A stretch of 64,000 nt of DNA, taken from assembly GCF_015209965.1 (NCBI RefSeq), contig NZ_MU158691.1, forward strand, positions 491,705-555,704. The letters run 5' to 3'. The stretch's first letter is position 1. Each line of letters starts with the position of its first letter. Below are positions 36,186-44,677 of the stretch, piece by piece. A program made the translations under genes and the position numbers. Origin of the DNA: Sphingobacterium pedocola (GTDB lineage: Bacteria; Bacteroidota; Bacteroidia; Sphingobacteriales; Sphingobacteriaceae). Under the pieces are notes generated by a model, which was not told the origin of the DNA, did no database searches, and saw only the letters and a list, made by a program, of their open reading frames with translations.

Positions 36186-37259
36186 TTATTTATTCGAGGC
36201 CATTTCCTTTATTACATTGACATGTGAATTGAAGGCTTTTGCAAATGTTGGGAACTCGATATAGTTAATTTTGTACTCCACACAGGTCTGACGAATAATC
36301 TTGTTGATCGCTGGATAGTGGATATGGCTTATTTTTGGAAATAAGTGATGTTCAACCTGAAAATTTAATCCTCCTAATAACCAAGTCAAAAACTTGTTTT
36401 TCGTAGCAAAGTTTGCGGTAGAATTCAATTGGTGAATCATCCATTCATTTTCTATTTTCCGATTATCATCTTCTACGATATTAAAGCTTGTTTCGGAAAC
36501 CACATGCGCCAGTTGGAATACAATAGCTAACATCAGCCCGCAGACTACACCTACAATTAATAAACCAATTAGTGTCTTAATCGGACCTACAAAAATGATA
36601 GGCAAAATAATGAATAGAATCAGATTAATAGCTTTGCTTATCCAAAAAATAACTTTTTCACGTACCGGAAAACTGAAAGCATTATTATTCTTTCCTAGTG
36701 CGGCTTTAAAGTACTTTTCATAATCTTGATAGAAAATCCAGGCAAGATAGGAGATACCATAGAGTGCGAGGAAATAATATTGTTGAAATTTATGATGTTT
36801 CTGATACTTTTGTTCTTTATGTAAACGCATGAATTTAACATCTATATCATGGTCTTCACCTTCGATATTTGTGAAGGTATGATGTGCTATGTTGTGCTTT
36901 AATTTCCAAAAATAGATATTTGCACCCATCAAGTTGGCGCTATAAGACAGAATGTTGTTGAACTTCTTGTTTTTAGAAAACGTATCGTGACCTGCGTCGT
37001 GCATTACATTAAAGCCAATTGCGGCAAGATTTGCGCCAAATAAAGCACATAGAATAATGCCGATCGCCCAATGTGGCTGTACTAAGAGCAATGTACTGTA
37101 AATCCCTAAAAAGCTAGCGAAAAGAATAATTCCTTTAGCCAAAATTTTACGACCCCCAGTTTTATTGAGATTGTTATTTTTAAAATATGTATTTATTTTC
37201 TCCTTTAGCGCTTTGGAAAATAATGTGTTGGCGTTGTTGAATTTAATTGTCGATTTCAT
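36186..37259 (-). CDS. membrane fatty-acid desaturase
   Basis: Di-iron acyl-lipid or acyl-CoA desaturase, 357 residues. The three histidine boxes are HDAGHD (87-92), HNIAHH (122-127) and QVEHH (about 306-310); the Gln at the third box is typical of front-end (delta-5/6-like) desaturases. Several hydrophobic helices surround the boxes. No cytochrome b5 domain is fused, so an external electron donor is needed. Regiospecificity is not predictable. Monocistronic. Confidence 0.9.
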   Translation of the reverse strand: MKSTIKFNNANTLFSKALKEKINTYFKNNNLNKTGGRKILAKGIILFASFLGIYSTLLLVQPHWAIGIILCALFGANLAAIGFNVMHDAGHDTFSKNKKFNNILSYSANLMGANIYFWKLKHNIAHHTFTNIEGEDHDIDVKFMRLHKEQKYQKHHKFQQYYFLALYGISYLAWIFYQDYEKYFKAALGKNNNAFSFPVREKVIFWISKAINLILFIILPIIFVGPIKTLIGLLIVGVVCGLMLAIVFQLAHVVSETSFNIVEDDNRKIENEWMIHQLNSTANFATKNKFLTWLLGGLNFQVEHHLFPKISHIHYPAINKIIRQTCVEYKINYIEFPTFAKAFNSHVNVIKEMASNK

Positions 37260-37394
37260 TAAGAGTTGTAATACTCTGTTACTAGGAGTGGGTTTAATTT
37301 TTATTATTTATCTATAAATCGAATATAAGTAACGTTATTCTGTTTTAAAGATAGGGAATATTATTGAGAGCAAGGATGTTAAGTTTAGTTAAAT

Positions 37395-37440
37395 AAAAAA
37401 AGGAACTTAAATCTTCAAAATTCCTTTTTTATTTCGCACT
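37395..37440 (-). terminator. candidate terminator after purH
   Basis: AAAAAAGGAA (37395-37404) pairs with TTCCTTTTTT (37431-37440), a 10-bp stem with a 26-base loop. On the minus strand the second arm ends in a T-run just after the purH stop. The large loop is unusual. Confidence 0.4.
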
Positions 37441-37448
37441 ATTAAATT

Positions 37449-38975
37449 TTAATGTTTAAAGTGCCGTACGCCAGTAATGACCATCGCTAATCCTTTTTCA
37501 TTGGCCATATCTATAGACAATTGATCTTTAATGGAACCGCCCGGTTGTAACACCGCCGCTATTCCAGCTTCGCCTGCAATTTCTACACAGTCTGGAAAGG
37601 GGAAGAAAGCGTCGGAAGCCATCGCACTCCCTTTTAAGTCAAAACCAAATGCATGTGCTTTTTCAATGGCTTGTTTCAAGGCATCCACCCTGGAAGTTTG
37701 ACCTACTCCGGAGGCAATCAATGTTCCGCTTTTCGCAAACACAATCGTATTTGATTTTGTGTGTTTTACAATTTTATTGGCAAAATAAAGATCTTCCAGC
37801 TGCTCTGCGGTCGGTTTTATATCCGTTACCGCTGTCATCAATTCTGGTCCTTCCACCGTATGATCTTTATCTTGGAGAATTACGCCATTCAATAATGTCT
37901 TGAATTGATCCGCAGGTAGATTAACTTCTTTTCGGACCAAGATGATTCTATTTTTTTTAGCAGTAAGTATTGATTTAGCTTGCTCGCTATATGACGGAGC
38001 AATCAATACTTCGAAAAATAATTTGTTGATTTCCTCAGCAGTCTCGGCATCTAATTCCTGATTTGTAATTAATACGCCTCCAAAAGCGGATACAGGATCA
38101 CATGCTAGTGCATCTATCCATGCTTGCTTTACAGTTGGGCGAGAAGCTACACCACAGGCATTGGTGTGTTTTAAGATCGCAAATGTGGGCTCTTCAAATT
38201 CATCTATGATAGCGACTGCTGCGTCTACATCTACTAAATTGTTGTATGATAATTCTTTCCCGTTTAATTTATCAAACATGGCATCTAGATCCCCAAAGAA
38301 AACTCCCTTTTGATGTGGATTTTCTCCATAGCGTAATACCTGCGATTTTTGTTGGGATTGTTTAAAGACGGTTAATGGCTCTTCTTGGTTGAAATAGTTA
38401 AAGATAGCAGTATCGTAATGAGAAGAGGTATTGAAAGCCCGCTTGGCAAAAGACTTACGTTGTTCCAGTGTGGTTACACCGTCTTGAGATGCCAAAATTT
38501 GTTCTAACTCGGTGTAATCTGTCTTCGAAGAAATGATGACAACATCGTTGAAATTTTTTGCCGCGGCACGGATTAGCGAAATGCCACCTATATCGATTTT
38601 TTCAATAATATCTTGTTCGGAAGCTCCGGAAGCCACTGTTGCTTCAAATGGGTATAGATCTACGATAACCAAGTCAATTTCCGGAATTTCATATTGCGCT
38701 AATTGTTGTTGGTCACTTTCTAGTGGACGGCGGGAAAGGATACCGCCAAATATCTTTGGATGCAGCGTTTTGACCCGCCCACCTAAAATAGAGGGATAGC
38801 TCGTTAGATCTTCAACACGTACTACGTCGATATCTAAATCACGGATGAAGGCTTCCGTACCGCCTGTCGAGTAGAAAGTAACTCCGTATTTATTTAGAAG
38901 TTGAATAAGAGGGGCAAGGTTGTCTTTATAGTAAACAGAAACCAGTGCATTTTTAATCTTAACAGGATGATTCAT
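37449..38975 (-). CDS. purH: bifunctional AICAR formyltransferase / IMP cyclohydrolase
   Basis: Final two steps of purine synthesis: formylation of AICAR with 10-formyl-THF, then ring closure to IMP. The 508 residues match PurH. The N-terminal cyclohydrolase (MGS-like fold) has FYSTGGTEAFIRD and SYPSILGGRVKTLHPKIFGG; the transformylase part has RYGENPHQ, KHTNACGVA and the C-terminal SDAFFPFPD...AVLQPGGS. A CAAAGATA (38995-39002) gives a minus-strand TATCTTTG 20 bases before the start. purN lies upstream in the same direction with a 113-base gap. Confidence 0.97.
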   Translation of the reverse strand: MNHPVKIKNALVSVYYKDNLAPLIQLLNKYGVTFYSTGGTEAFIRDLDIDVVRVEDLTSYPSILGGRVKTLHPKIFGGILSRRPLESDQQQLAQYEIPEIDLVIVDLYPFEATVASGASEQDIIEKIDIGGISLIRAAAKNFNDVVIISSKTDYTELEQILASQDGVTTLEQRKSFAKRAFNTSSHYDTAIFNYFNQEEPLTVFKQSQQKSQVLRYGENPHQKGVFFGDLDAMFDKLNGKELSYNNLVDVDAAVAIIDEFEEPTFAILKHTNACGVASRPTVKQAWIDALACDPVSAFGGVLITNQELDAETAEEINKLFFEVLIAPSYSEQAKSILTAKKNRIILVRKEVNLPADQFKTLLNGVILQDKDHTVEGPELMTAVTDIKPTAEQLEDLYFANKIVKHTKSNTIVFAKSGTLIASGVGQTSRVDALKQAIEKAHAFGFDLKGSAMASDAFFPFPDCVEIAGEAGIAAVLQPGGSIKDQLSIDMANEKGLAMVITGVRHFKH

Positions 38976-39088
38976 TATTCTTTATTTGGAGCCGCAAAGA
39001 TACTAAAATTCACGCAACCTGTACTGCATTTTCTCAATCAAATTAATAATTAACTGATTCGAATACCCAACCATATTTAGTAGAATAA

Positions 39089-39664
39089 CTAACCGTACTT
39101 CTTCAATAGATTTTCGATCACTTTGGGATAGTGTAAATGCTCTAGTTGTTGGCCGTTAAATTTTATCACTTCTAATGTGTCATCCGGTTCAACTTTAAAT
39201 CGAGCTTGATAAATCACTTCGCCTTCATCAAAATTTTCATTTACAAAATGGATAGTGATTCCGTGTTCGTCGTCTCCTGCATTGAGGACAGCCTGATGTA
39301 CGCGGTCGCCGTACATGCCTTTGCCGCCATGCTTAGGAAGAAGTGCCGGATGTATGTTAATAATCTTATTGGGAAAAGCCTTCAATAAGTTTTGCGGTAT
39401 CAACCATAAAAAGCCCGCTAATACAACGAGATCAATATCTAATCGCTTTAAAAGATCTACGATCTCAGTTGTTTGATAAAAATCGTTCTTGTCAAAAACA
39501 TGTGAGGGAATCTCGAAATTATCAGCGCGCTGCAGTACATAGGCGTCGGGATTGTTGCTTAATATCAGAGCCACTTCCACTTCATGGGAATACTTGAAAT
39601 GTTCCATTATTTTTTGTGCATTGGATCCGGAACCGGAAGCAAAAATAGCTATACGTTTTTTCAC
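39089..39664 (-). CDS. purN: phosphoribosylglycinamide formyltransferase (GART)
   Basis: Transfers formyl from 10-formyl-THF to GAR, third step of purine synthesis. The 191 residues carry the N-terminal IAIFASGSGSNAQKIM, LVVLAGFLWLIP, the catalytic INIHPALLPKHGGKGMYG (Asn and His) and GITIHFVNENFDEGEVI (Asp). It has its own promoter candidate; purH follows downstream. Confidence 0.96.
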   Translation of the reverse strand: MKKRIAIFASGSGSNAQKIMEHFKYSHEVEVALILSNNPDAYVLQRADNFEIPSHVFDKNDFYQTTEIVDLLKRLDIDLVVLAGFLWLIPQNLLKAFPNKIINIHPALLPKHGGKGMYGDRVHQAVLNAGDDEHGITIHFVNENFDEGEVIYQARFKVEPDDTLEVIKFNGQQLEHLHYPKVIENLLKKYG

Positions 39665-39702
39665 TCGTTATTCGATTTTATTCAGATTAAAACTTTCCTG
39701 AC

Positions 39703-39733
39703 CAAACTTAGATAAAATGCTTTGCATTCGCAA
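39703..39733 (-). promoter_or_regulatory. promoter candidate for purN
   Basis: On the minus strand, TTG (39733-39731), a 20-base spacer, then TAAGTTTG (39710-39703), fitting the -33/-7 pattern. Leader of about 34 bases. Confidence 0.45.
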
Positions 39734-39804
39734 GCCTAACACAGTGAGTGCAGATATGTTGGAAAAGAAACACAATTCGTAATTTATTCCTAAATGGATA
39801 GCGA

Positions 39805-41235
39805 TTAATCAGTTAAAATTAACTTTTTTAGTATTTCTTCACTGATAACCTCCACCGGGGCCGCCGAATTTGACAGAACAATTACAGCCGACTTGGCATC
39901 GGGAGCAATGCCAATAAAGGAGCTGCTCCCCGCGGTTCCCCCGTTATGATTGTAATAAATGATATCGTCTACCATAGACATATGCCAGGCAAGCCCAATA
40001 TCGGTATTTGGCGGTATGAAAAATGTGAATTGTTTGGTCAAGGCCATTGCTTTTTCCAATGGGGATAGAGGCATTTTGAATTGAGATCGGACATACAACA
40101 ACATATCCTGAATTGTCGATTTTAAAGAACCAGCTGCCGCAAGAGAAATAAAGTTCCATGTAGGCACGGAATCTCCTTTTACATTGTATACCTTGGCAAG
40201 CTGTTGCGCTTTGCTATCCGCCTTTTCTACCGTGTTTATCATATTTAACGGCTTAGTGATAATCTCTTCGATATTTTGTGCATACGTTTTTTTGGTAATA
40301 ATAGAAATTAACTCACCTAATAAGCCATACCCAACGTTGCTGTACTCGTATTCTTCGCCAACTTCTTTGGTCGCTTTAAAATTTTTCAGGAAACTGAATA
40401 ACTCGGCCTGATCATAATGTGCATAGGGATCATTTTCTACTAATTTGCTGCTTGTATTCCAGTTTAAAGCCATACGCGGCAATCCGGAGGTATGATTTGC
40501 TAGCGATTTAAAGGTTATTTTTTGGATGTCGGTATTAGACCTTACTGAATCGGGCAAAAATTTAGCGATACTATCATCCAGACCGATCACATTCTTTTCT
40601 ACCAAATCAGCTAGGAGCGTAGCGGTAAAAGTTTTCGTAATCGATCCCAGTTCATATAAGGTGGTCGCAGTAGGGAGCGTATTATTATCTTTTTCAGTTT
40701 CACCGTAAAAAAATGTGCTTACCCTGCTTTTATGAATTACGCCAATGGCCAACGACTGCGCATTTCTTTTTTGGATGTATGTACGCGCTACAGAGTCGAT
40801 AAAAATATCCAACGGATTTAGCACCTCCACTTTGGATATTACCTGTTCTTTTTTTTCTTCTACTTTTTCTTCATAAGGCTGAAAAGCGAGCGTGTGATAG
40901 TTGAAATTGCTATCTACACCCAATATGAACAGTAATTCTTGGTCTCCAATCTCTATTTTATAACCCGCTATACCATTTTTATATTTTTTAGGGGTTGCAT
41001 TTTTTATTGTACCTAACGAATATAATTGGTTTAATATCCCATTTAACTGAACAGAAGATATGGTCTTTTTAAAATTTTCGTCGGCCATATTATAGATGGA
41101 GTCCATTTGCTTTGTATTGAATAAATATTCAATTTGATTGTAAACGGCTCTGTTCTGTCTCTCTTCGATCGATTGCGCTTTTATTAATATAGTAAATCCC
41201 ACTATACACAGCAGTGTACTGACTATTCGTTTCAT
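39805..41235 (-). CDS. serine hydrolase (class C beta-lactamase-like) with DUF3887-like N-domain
   Basis: 476 residues from ATG 41235, which gives a proper signal peptide (MKRIVSTLLCIVGFTILIKAQ); the in-frame ATG at 41271 precedes it with a hydrophobic run and overlaps the regulator. Residues about 22-125 resemble DUF3887 (growth of domain by small alpha/beta fold). The catalytic domain shows SITK (Ser/Lys in ELGSITKTFTATL), YSN (EYSNVGYGLLGE) and HNG (YNHNGGTAGSSSF). More likely a penicillin-binding peptidase/esterase than a true beta-lactamase. A minus-strand TACTTTTG (41247-41240) with TTG 21 bases upstream could give it its own, almost leaderless, transcript. Confidence 0.87.
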   Translation of the reverse strand: MKRIVSTLLCIVGFTILIKAQSIEERQNRAVYNQIEYLFNTKQMDSIYNMADENFKKTISSVQLNGILNQLYSLGTIKNATPKKYKNGIAGYKIEIGDQELLFILGVDSNFNYHTLAFQPYEEKVEEKKEQVISKVEVLNPLDIFIDSVARTYIQKRNAQSLAIGVIHKSRVSTFFYGETEKDNNTLPTATTLYELGSITKTFTATLLADLVEKNVIGLDDSIAKFLPDSVRSNTDIQKITFKSLANHTSGLPRMALNWNTSSKLVENDPYAHYDQAELFSFLKNFKATKEVGEEYEYSNVGYGLLGELISIITKKTYAQNIEEIITKPLNMINTVEKADSKAQQLAKVYNVKGDSVPTWNFISLAAAGSLKSTIQDMLLYVRSQFKMPLSPLEKAMALTKQFTFFIPPNTDIGLAWHMSMVDDIIYYNHNGGTAGSSSFIGIAPDAKSAVIVLSNSAAPVEVISEEILKKLILTD

Positions 41236-41260
41236 AATACAAAAGTACAAAAACAATGTA

Positions 41261-41998
41261 CTATAAACCAATCGTTCGTTTTAGTCGCGCATATCCAGAT
41301 TTGGAAATGCTTACTTTTTCGCCGTTCAGCAATATCCCGCGATAGCTTTCTTTTTCCATAGGTTCTATTTTAGCAAGCTGGTCTACTTTTATGATAAATG
41401 ATCGGTGTACACGTACAAATTGCTTACTATCTAATTGTTTTTCAAAAGATGACATGGTTTTGTTTTTGAGGAACATACCATTTTGCGTATGGATTTTAAC
41501 ATAATCATCATAAGCTTCTAAAAAGATAATCTGCTGCGTTGGAATCAGTTTAATCTGAGTTCCGTTTTTTACAACGATTCGTTCCAAAGTCTCTTCTTCA
41601 ATATCTGTCTTTAATTGTTGAAGGCTTTGTTTTGGTTGCTGGTTGCCATGGATATTCCTGAGCTTTTCTAAGGCCTTTGAAAAACGCTCCTGATTAATGG
41701 GTTTCAGGAGATAGTCTACGGCACTCTTTTCAAAAGCGCGTATCGCAAACTCCTCAAAAGCTGTCGTAAATATAACATGTGGAAGCTCGTCAATAATCTC
41801 AAGCATTTCGAACCCTGTTAATTTTGGCATTTGAATGTCTAGAAATATCAGATCGGGTTTGTGTTGCTGAATGGCTTTGGCCCCTTCAAAGCCGTCGCCA
41901 CATTCCATGATGACTTCTATATCACTTTCTTGTTCTAAATAATCGCGGATGATCATCCGAGCAAGAGGCTCATCGTCTATTATTATTACTTTAATCAT
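41261..41998 (-). CDS. LytTR-type response regulator
   Basis: 245 residues: receiver domain with phospho-acceptor D54 in LIFLDIQMPK and DD at 8-9, then a LytTR DNA-binding domain (about 140-245: IVVKNGTQIKLIP...FVRVHRSFIIKVDQL). Overlaps the end of the sensor kinase by 8 bases. It should control envelope-related genes, possibly this operon. Confidence 0.94.
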   Translation of the reverse strand: MIKVIIIDDEPLARMIIRDYLEQESDIEVIMECGDGFEGAKAIQQHKPDLIFLDIQMPKLTGFEMLEIIDELPHVIFTTAFEEFAIRAFEKSAVDYLLKPINQERFSKALEKLRNIHGNQQPKQSLQQLKTDIEEETLERIVVKNGTQIKLIPTQQIIFLEAYDDYVKIHTQNGMFLKNKTMSSFEKQLDSKQFVRVHRSFIIKVDQLAKIEPMEKESYRGILLNGEKVSISKSGYARLKRTIGL

Positions 41999-43040
41999 TT
42001 TGAGGGATTTTTATACGGGCAATAAATTTAGTTTCTGTTTTACTGATACTCAAAAGGTCTGTACGACCGTAAATTAAAAATAATCTTCTGTGTATACTGG
42101 TTAGTCCGAAACCATTCCCTTTTTTATTTTGGTACTGATCAGCTTCAAAAGGGTTTGAGATGCCAATGGTCAAGATATTATTTTCCAGTACAATGTGAGT
42201 TTCTATTAATACATCGCCCGTTACATTATACAAGCCATGTTTAATCGCATTTTCCATGAGGGGTTGGACGATCATGCTAGGCACTCTTGCCTGCAATACC
42301 TCGTCGTCATAGTGTAAAGCTGTATTCAATCTATGGCCAAATCTAACCTTTTCAATTTCAAGATAGAGTTCAAGGTGTTTGATTTCATCCGAAAGGGAAA
42401 TAAGTTGTTTGTCGTCTTTTCGCATAGTGCCTCTTAGGAAATCCGACAACTGAAAAGTCATTTTCTTCGCCATATCTGGTTTTGCACCAATCAATGCAAT
42501 AATTGAATTTAAGCTATTAAACAAAAAATGAGGTTGTAATTGTTGGCGAAGGTTGTAAAGCTCCGCTTCACGTACCAGACGCTCAGATTCTTCTTTACGC
42601 GTTTTATTTTCTTCATATTCTTCTTGTATGTTCCAAGTGATGTTGATTATCAGAATACAGAATAAAAGTAAAAAATTGATAATTGTACGGTAGGGAAGTA
42701 TCTTATAGTAATGTGCTATGGAAAACGTATCTGAGATTTGATTGATAAGATACAGGGGCAGAAAAACACTCATTACCGTCAAAAACAAACAGATGAATAG
42801 TATTTTGAGGTATTGATTCTTTCGAGGTAAATAGAATTGTAACGAACTGAATATGAGGTATGAACAAATTGTTATGCATAAAGCACCAAAAAGCGGCTCA
42901 TAAATGGTTATCTCTTTGGACCGGTGCTCTAGCCAAAGTAACATATAAGAAACAACGAAGTATAGCACAAAAATTATCCATGAACTCAAATGGATAAGGC
43001 GCTTTTTATTTATTTTTAATACCTCAGTAGAATTTGACAT
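41991..43040 (-). CDS. LytS-type sensor histidine kinase
   Basis: 349 residues: four transmembrane helices (about 20-140) without a large extracellular domain, a short coiled coil, then the His_kinase domain with phospho-acceptor H171 in QLQPHFLFNSLNSI and an ATPase part with PLMENAIKHGL and NGFGLTSIHRRL. This is the intramembrane-sensing architecture. It follows the LiaF-like gene by 8 bases and is coupled to the regulator. Confidence 0.94.
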   Translation of the reverse strand: MSNSTEVLKINKKRLIHLSSWIIFVLYFVVSYMLLWLEHRSKEITIYEPLFGALCITICSYLIFSSLQFYLPRKNQYLKILFICLFLTVMSVFLPLYLINQISDTFSIAHYYKILPYRTIINFLLLFCILIINITWNIQEEYEENKTRKEESERLVREAELYNLRQQLQPHFLFNSLNSIIALIGAKPDMAKKMTFQLSDFLRGTMRKDDKQLISLSDEIKHLELYLEIEKVRFGHRLNTALHYDDEVLQARVPSMIVQPLMENAIKHGLYNVTGDVLIETHIVLENNILTIGISNPFEADQYQNKKGNGFGLTSIHRRLFLIYGRTDLLSISKTETKFIARIKIPQND

Positions 43041-43048
43041 TTTGCGTA

Positions 43049-43927
43049 TTAACTGTTTTTTATTGTTACGTTTCCTAGTATCGATGTTCCGGTGATATAC
43101 AAGTTTTTATTTTCATCAAATGGATGGCTTATAATGACCCGGCGGTCGTCGTTTTCACTTAAAATTGACGAAATACTTACCGAAACCATCCAGTGTGGTG
43201 GAACAATAATTTTGGTGCTTCCAAACAGTTGAAAAACATCGATGACTACCGGTTGGTTAAGATCAGCCTGAAGTAAATTTATTTCTGTGCTGCCAAATAT
43301 ATTGGTCATGCTTCCCCCTAAGAAGTTTTTCGATAGAATAATTTTTTTCGAACTTCCAAATATGGAATCTACTTTAAGATAATTTTCTGCATATCTATTA
43401 TTCGAATACCCTTTTTGCTCATTGGTATGAGTAAAAGGGTTTGAATCCGTTGTTTGATCGCGATTATTAACGTTTATCGGATCGCTCTCATCAACCCTTT
43501 TATCCCAGTCGAATTCATCCCTGAAGGGTGAAGCGGAAGGTGGTGGCGGAGTTACAGAACCATCTGGTACAGATGGCAGTTTTCTGTTTCGTTGGATCAA
43601 ATAAATCCCCAATACGATCGCCAGTAGTGGTATAAGCACCTTCCCCGTTGAGAAATCCATCCAATTTTTCAATAAGAAAATGACCCCGATAGTGATCAAT
43701 ATATACGATGATTTCTTTTCAAATTTTGAATTAATACCTATTACAAGTCCAACTATAATTAATATCGAATGGAACCCGAACAACCAGGAAGGGATAAAAA
43801 AACCTAAATTCAAGTTCTTCAATAATAAAAATGCACCAAATAACACGATGAAGGCCCCCACAATGGTCGCACTTTTGCTATTATTTGGAGGGGGAGGAGG
43901 TGTTTGATAATTTCTCTTTGTTTTCAT
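43049..43927 (-). CDS. LiaF-like cell-envelope stress membrane protein
   Basis: 292 residues. A Pro-rich start (TPPPPPNN) precedes four short hydrophobic helices (about 24-115, DUF5668-like) and a linker; the C-terminal domain (about 185-292, VDSIFGSSKKIILSKNFLGG...VFQLFGSTKIIVPPHW) matches the cell-wall-active-antibiotic response/LiaF beta-helix. LiaF inhibits its kinase in Firmicutes, so this protein probably modulates the LytS-type kinase next to it. First gene of the four-gene operon; a minus-strand TACATTTG (43954-43947) may be its -7 element. Confidence 0.85.
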   Translation of the reverse strand: MKTKRNYQTPPPPPNNSKSATIVGAFIVLFGAFLLLKNLNLGFFIPSWLFGFHSILIIVGLVIGINSKFEKKSSYILITIGVIFLLKNWMDFSTGKVLIPLLAIVLGIYLIQRNRKLPSVPDGSVTPPPPSASPFRDEFDWDKRVDESDPINVNNRDQTTDSNPFTHTNEQKGYSNNRYAENYLKVDSIFGSSKKIILSKNFLGGSMTNIFGSTEINLLQADLNQPVVIDVFQLFGSTKIIVPPHWMVSVSISSILSENDDRRVIISHPFDENKNLYITGTSILGNVTIKNS

Positions 43928-44172
43928 TTGTTCGTTGTTTATAGTCCAAATGTAGAAATAGCTACAGATATGACTAATAGCATTTAGGTATACCTCATTT
44001 ATACTTCGGTAAATGACCTAAAAACATCGGTGAAAATAACACACTTCTTTTGTATTTAAAATATGTAAATAAAAAAAACACTTTTTTTGGATAAAATTTG
44101 GGCGTTTGAAATTAAATATTATATATTTATAACATAAAATATAGGATTTAAACTTAAATACTTACTAGACTA

Positions 44173-44511
44173 ATGGGAGATTTTGAAAACAAAGAGCGTG
44201 AAGAGGTATTTTCAAAAAAGGTGAGAGCGGGTAAACGTACTTATTTTTTTGATGTAAAAGCGACGCGATCAAACGATTATTATGTGACAATCACAGAAAG
44301 TAAAAAACGTTTTGAGGATGGACAGTTTATTAAACACAAAATTTTCTTATACAAAGAAGATTTTGAGAAATTTGCAGAAGGACTAACCGACGTAGTAGCG
44401 TACATCAAATCTAATCAAGAAGTGGTTGAGAAGAGATATGAGCCTAGTCAAGATGATTCTGCCTATGAAAGTAATGGAGCATTAGCAGAGAAAGATGATT
44501 TTTCGTTCTAA
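44173..44511 (+). CDS. DUF3276 (PUR-alpha-like) nucleic-acid-binding protein
   Basis: 112 residues. The segment VFSKKVRAGKRTYFFDVKATRSNDYYVTITESKKR corresponds to the single PUR repeat described for Bacteroidota DUF3276 proteins, which bind single-stranded nucleic acid as dimers. The tail (about 85-112) is acidic and disordered. Monocistronic with a strong terminator. Confidence 0.9.
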   Translation: MGDFENKEREEVFSKKVRAGKRTYFFDVKATRSNDYYVTITESKKRFEDGQFIKHKIFLYKEDFEKFAEGLTDVVAYIKSNQEVVEKRYEPSQDDSAYESNGALAEKDDFSF

Positions 44512-44536
44512 TGTAGTTTCATTCAATCAGATATGG

Positions 44537-44564
44537 AGCCACTTTTCGAGTGGCTTTTTTTTTT
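44537..44564 (+). terminator. intrinsic terminator of the DUF3276 gene
   Basis: AGCCACT (44537-44543) / AGTGGCT (44549-44555) with a 5-base loop, running into ten T. Confidence 0.92.
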
Positions 44565-44677
44565 ACCTTAACTACCTTCATTACGGTTTGATATCTAAAA
44601 AATTTATTGTAAACATGTTACGTGGTAATAGAAATACAATTACTAATTTCGCGTCTCAATATCTTATGATCAATTTT

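Noticed and set aside
44495..44677. Upstream extension of the dipeptidyl peptidase gene
   Set aside because: It reads through the strong terminator of the previous gene and places the signal peptide internally.
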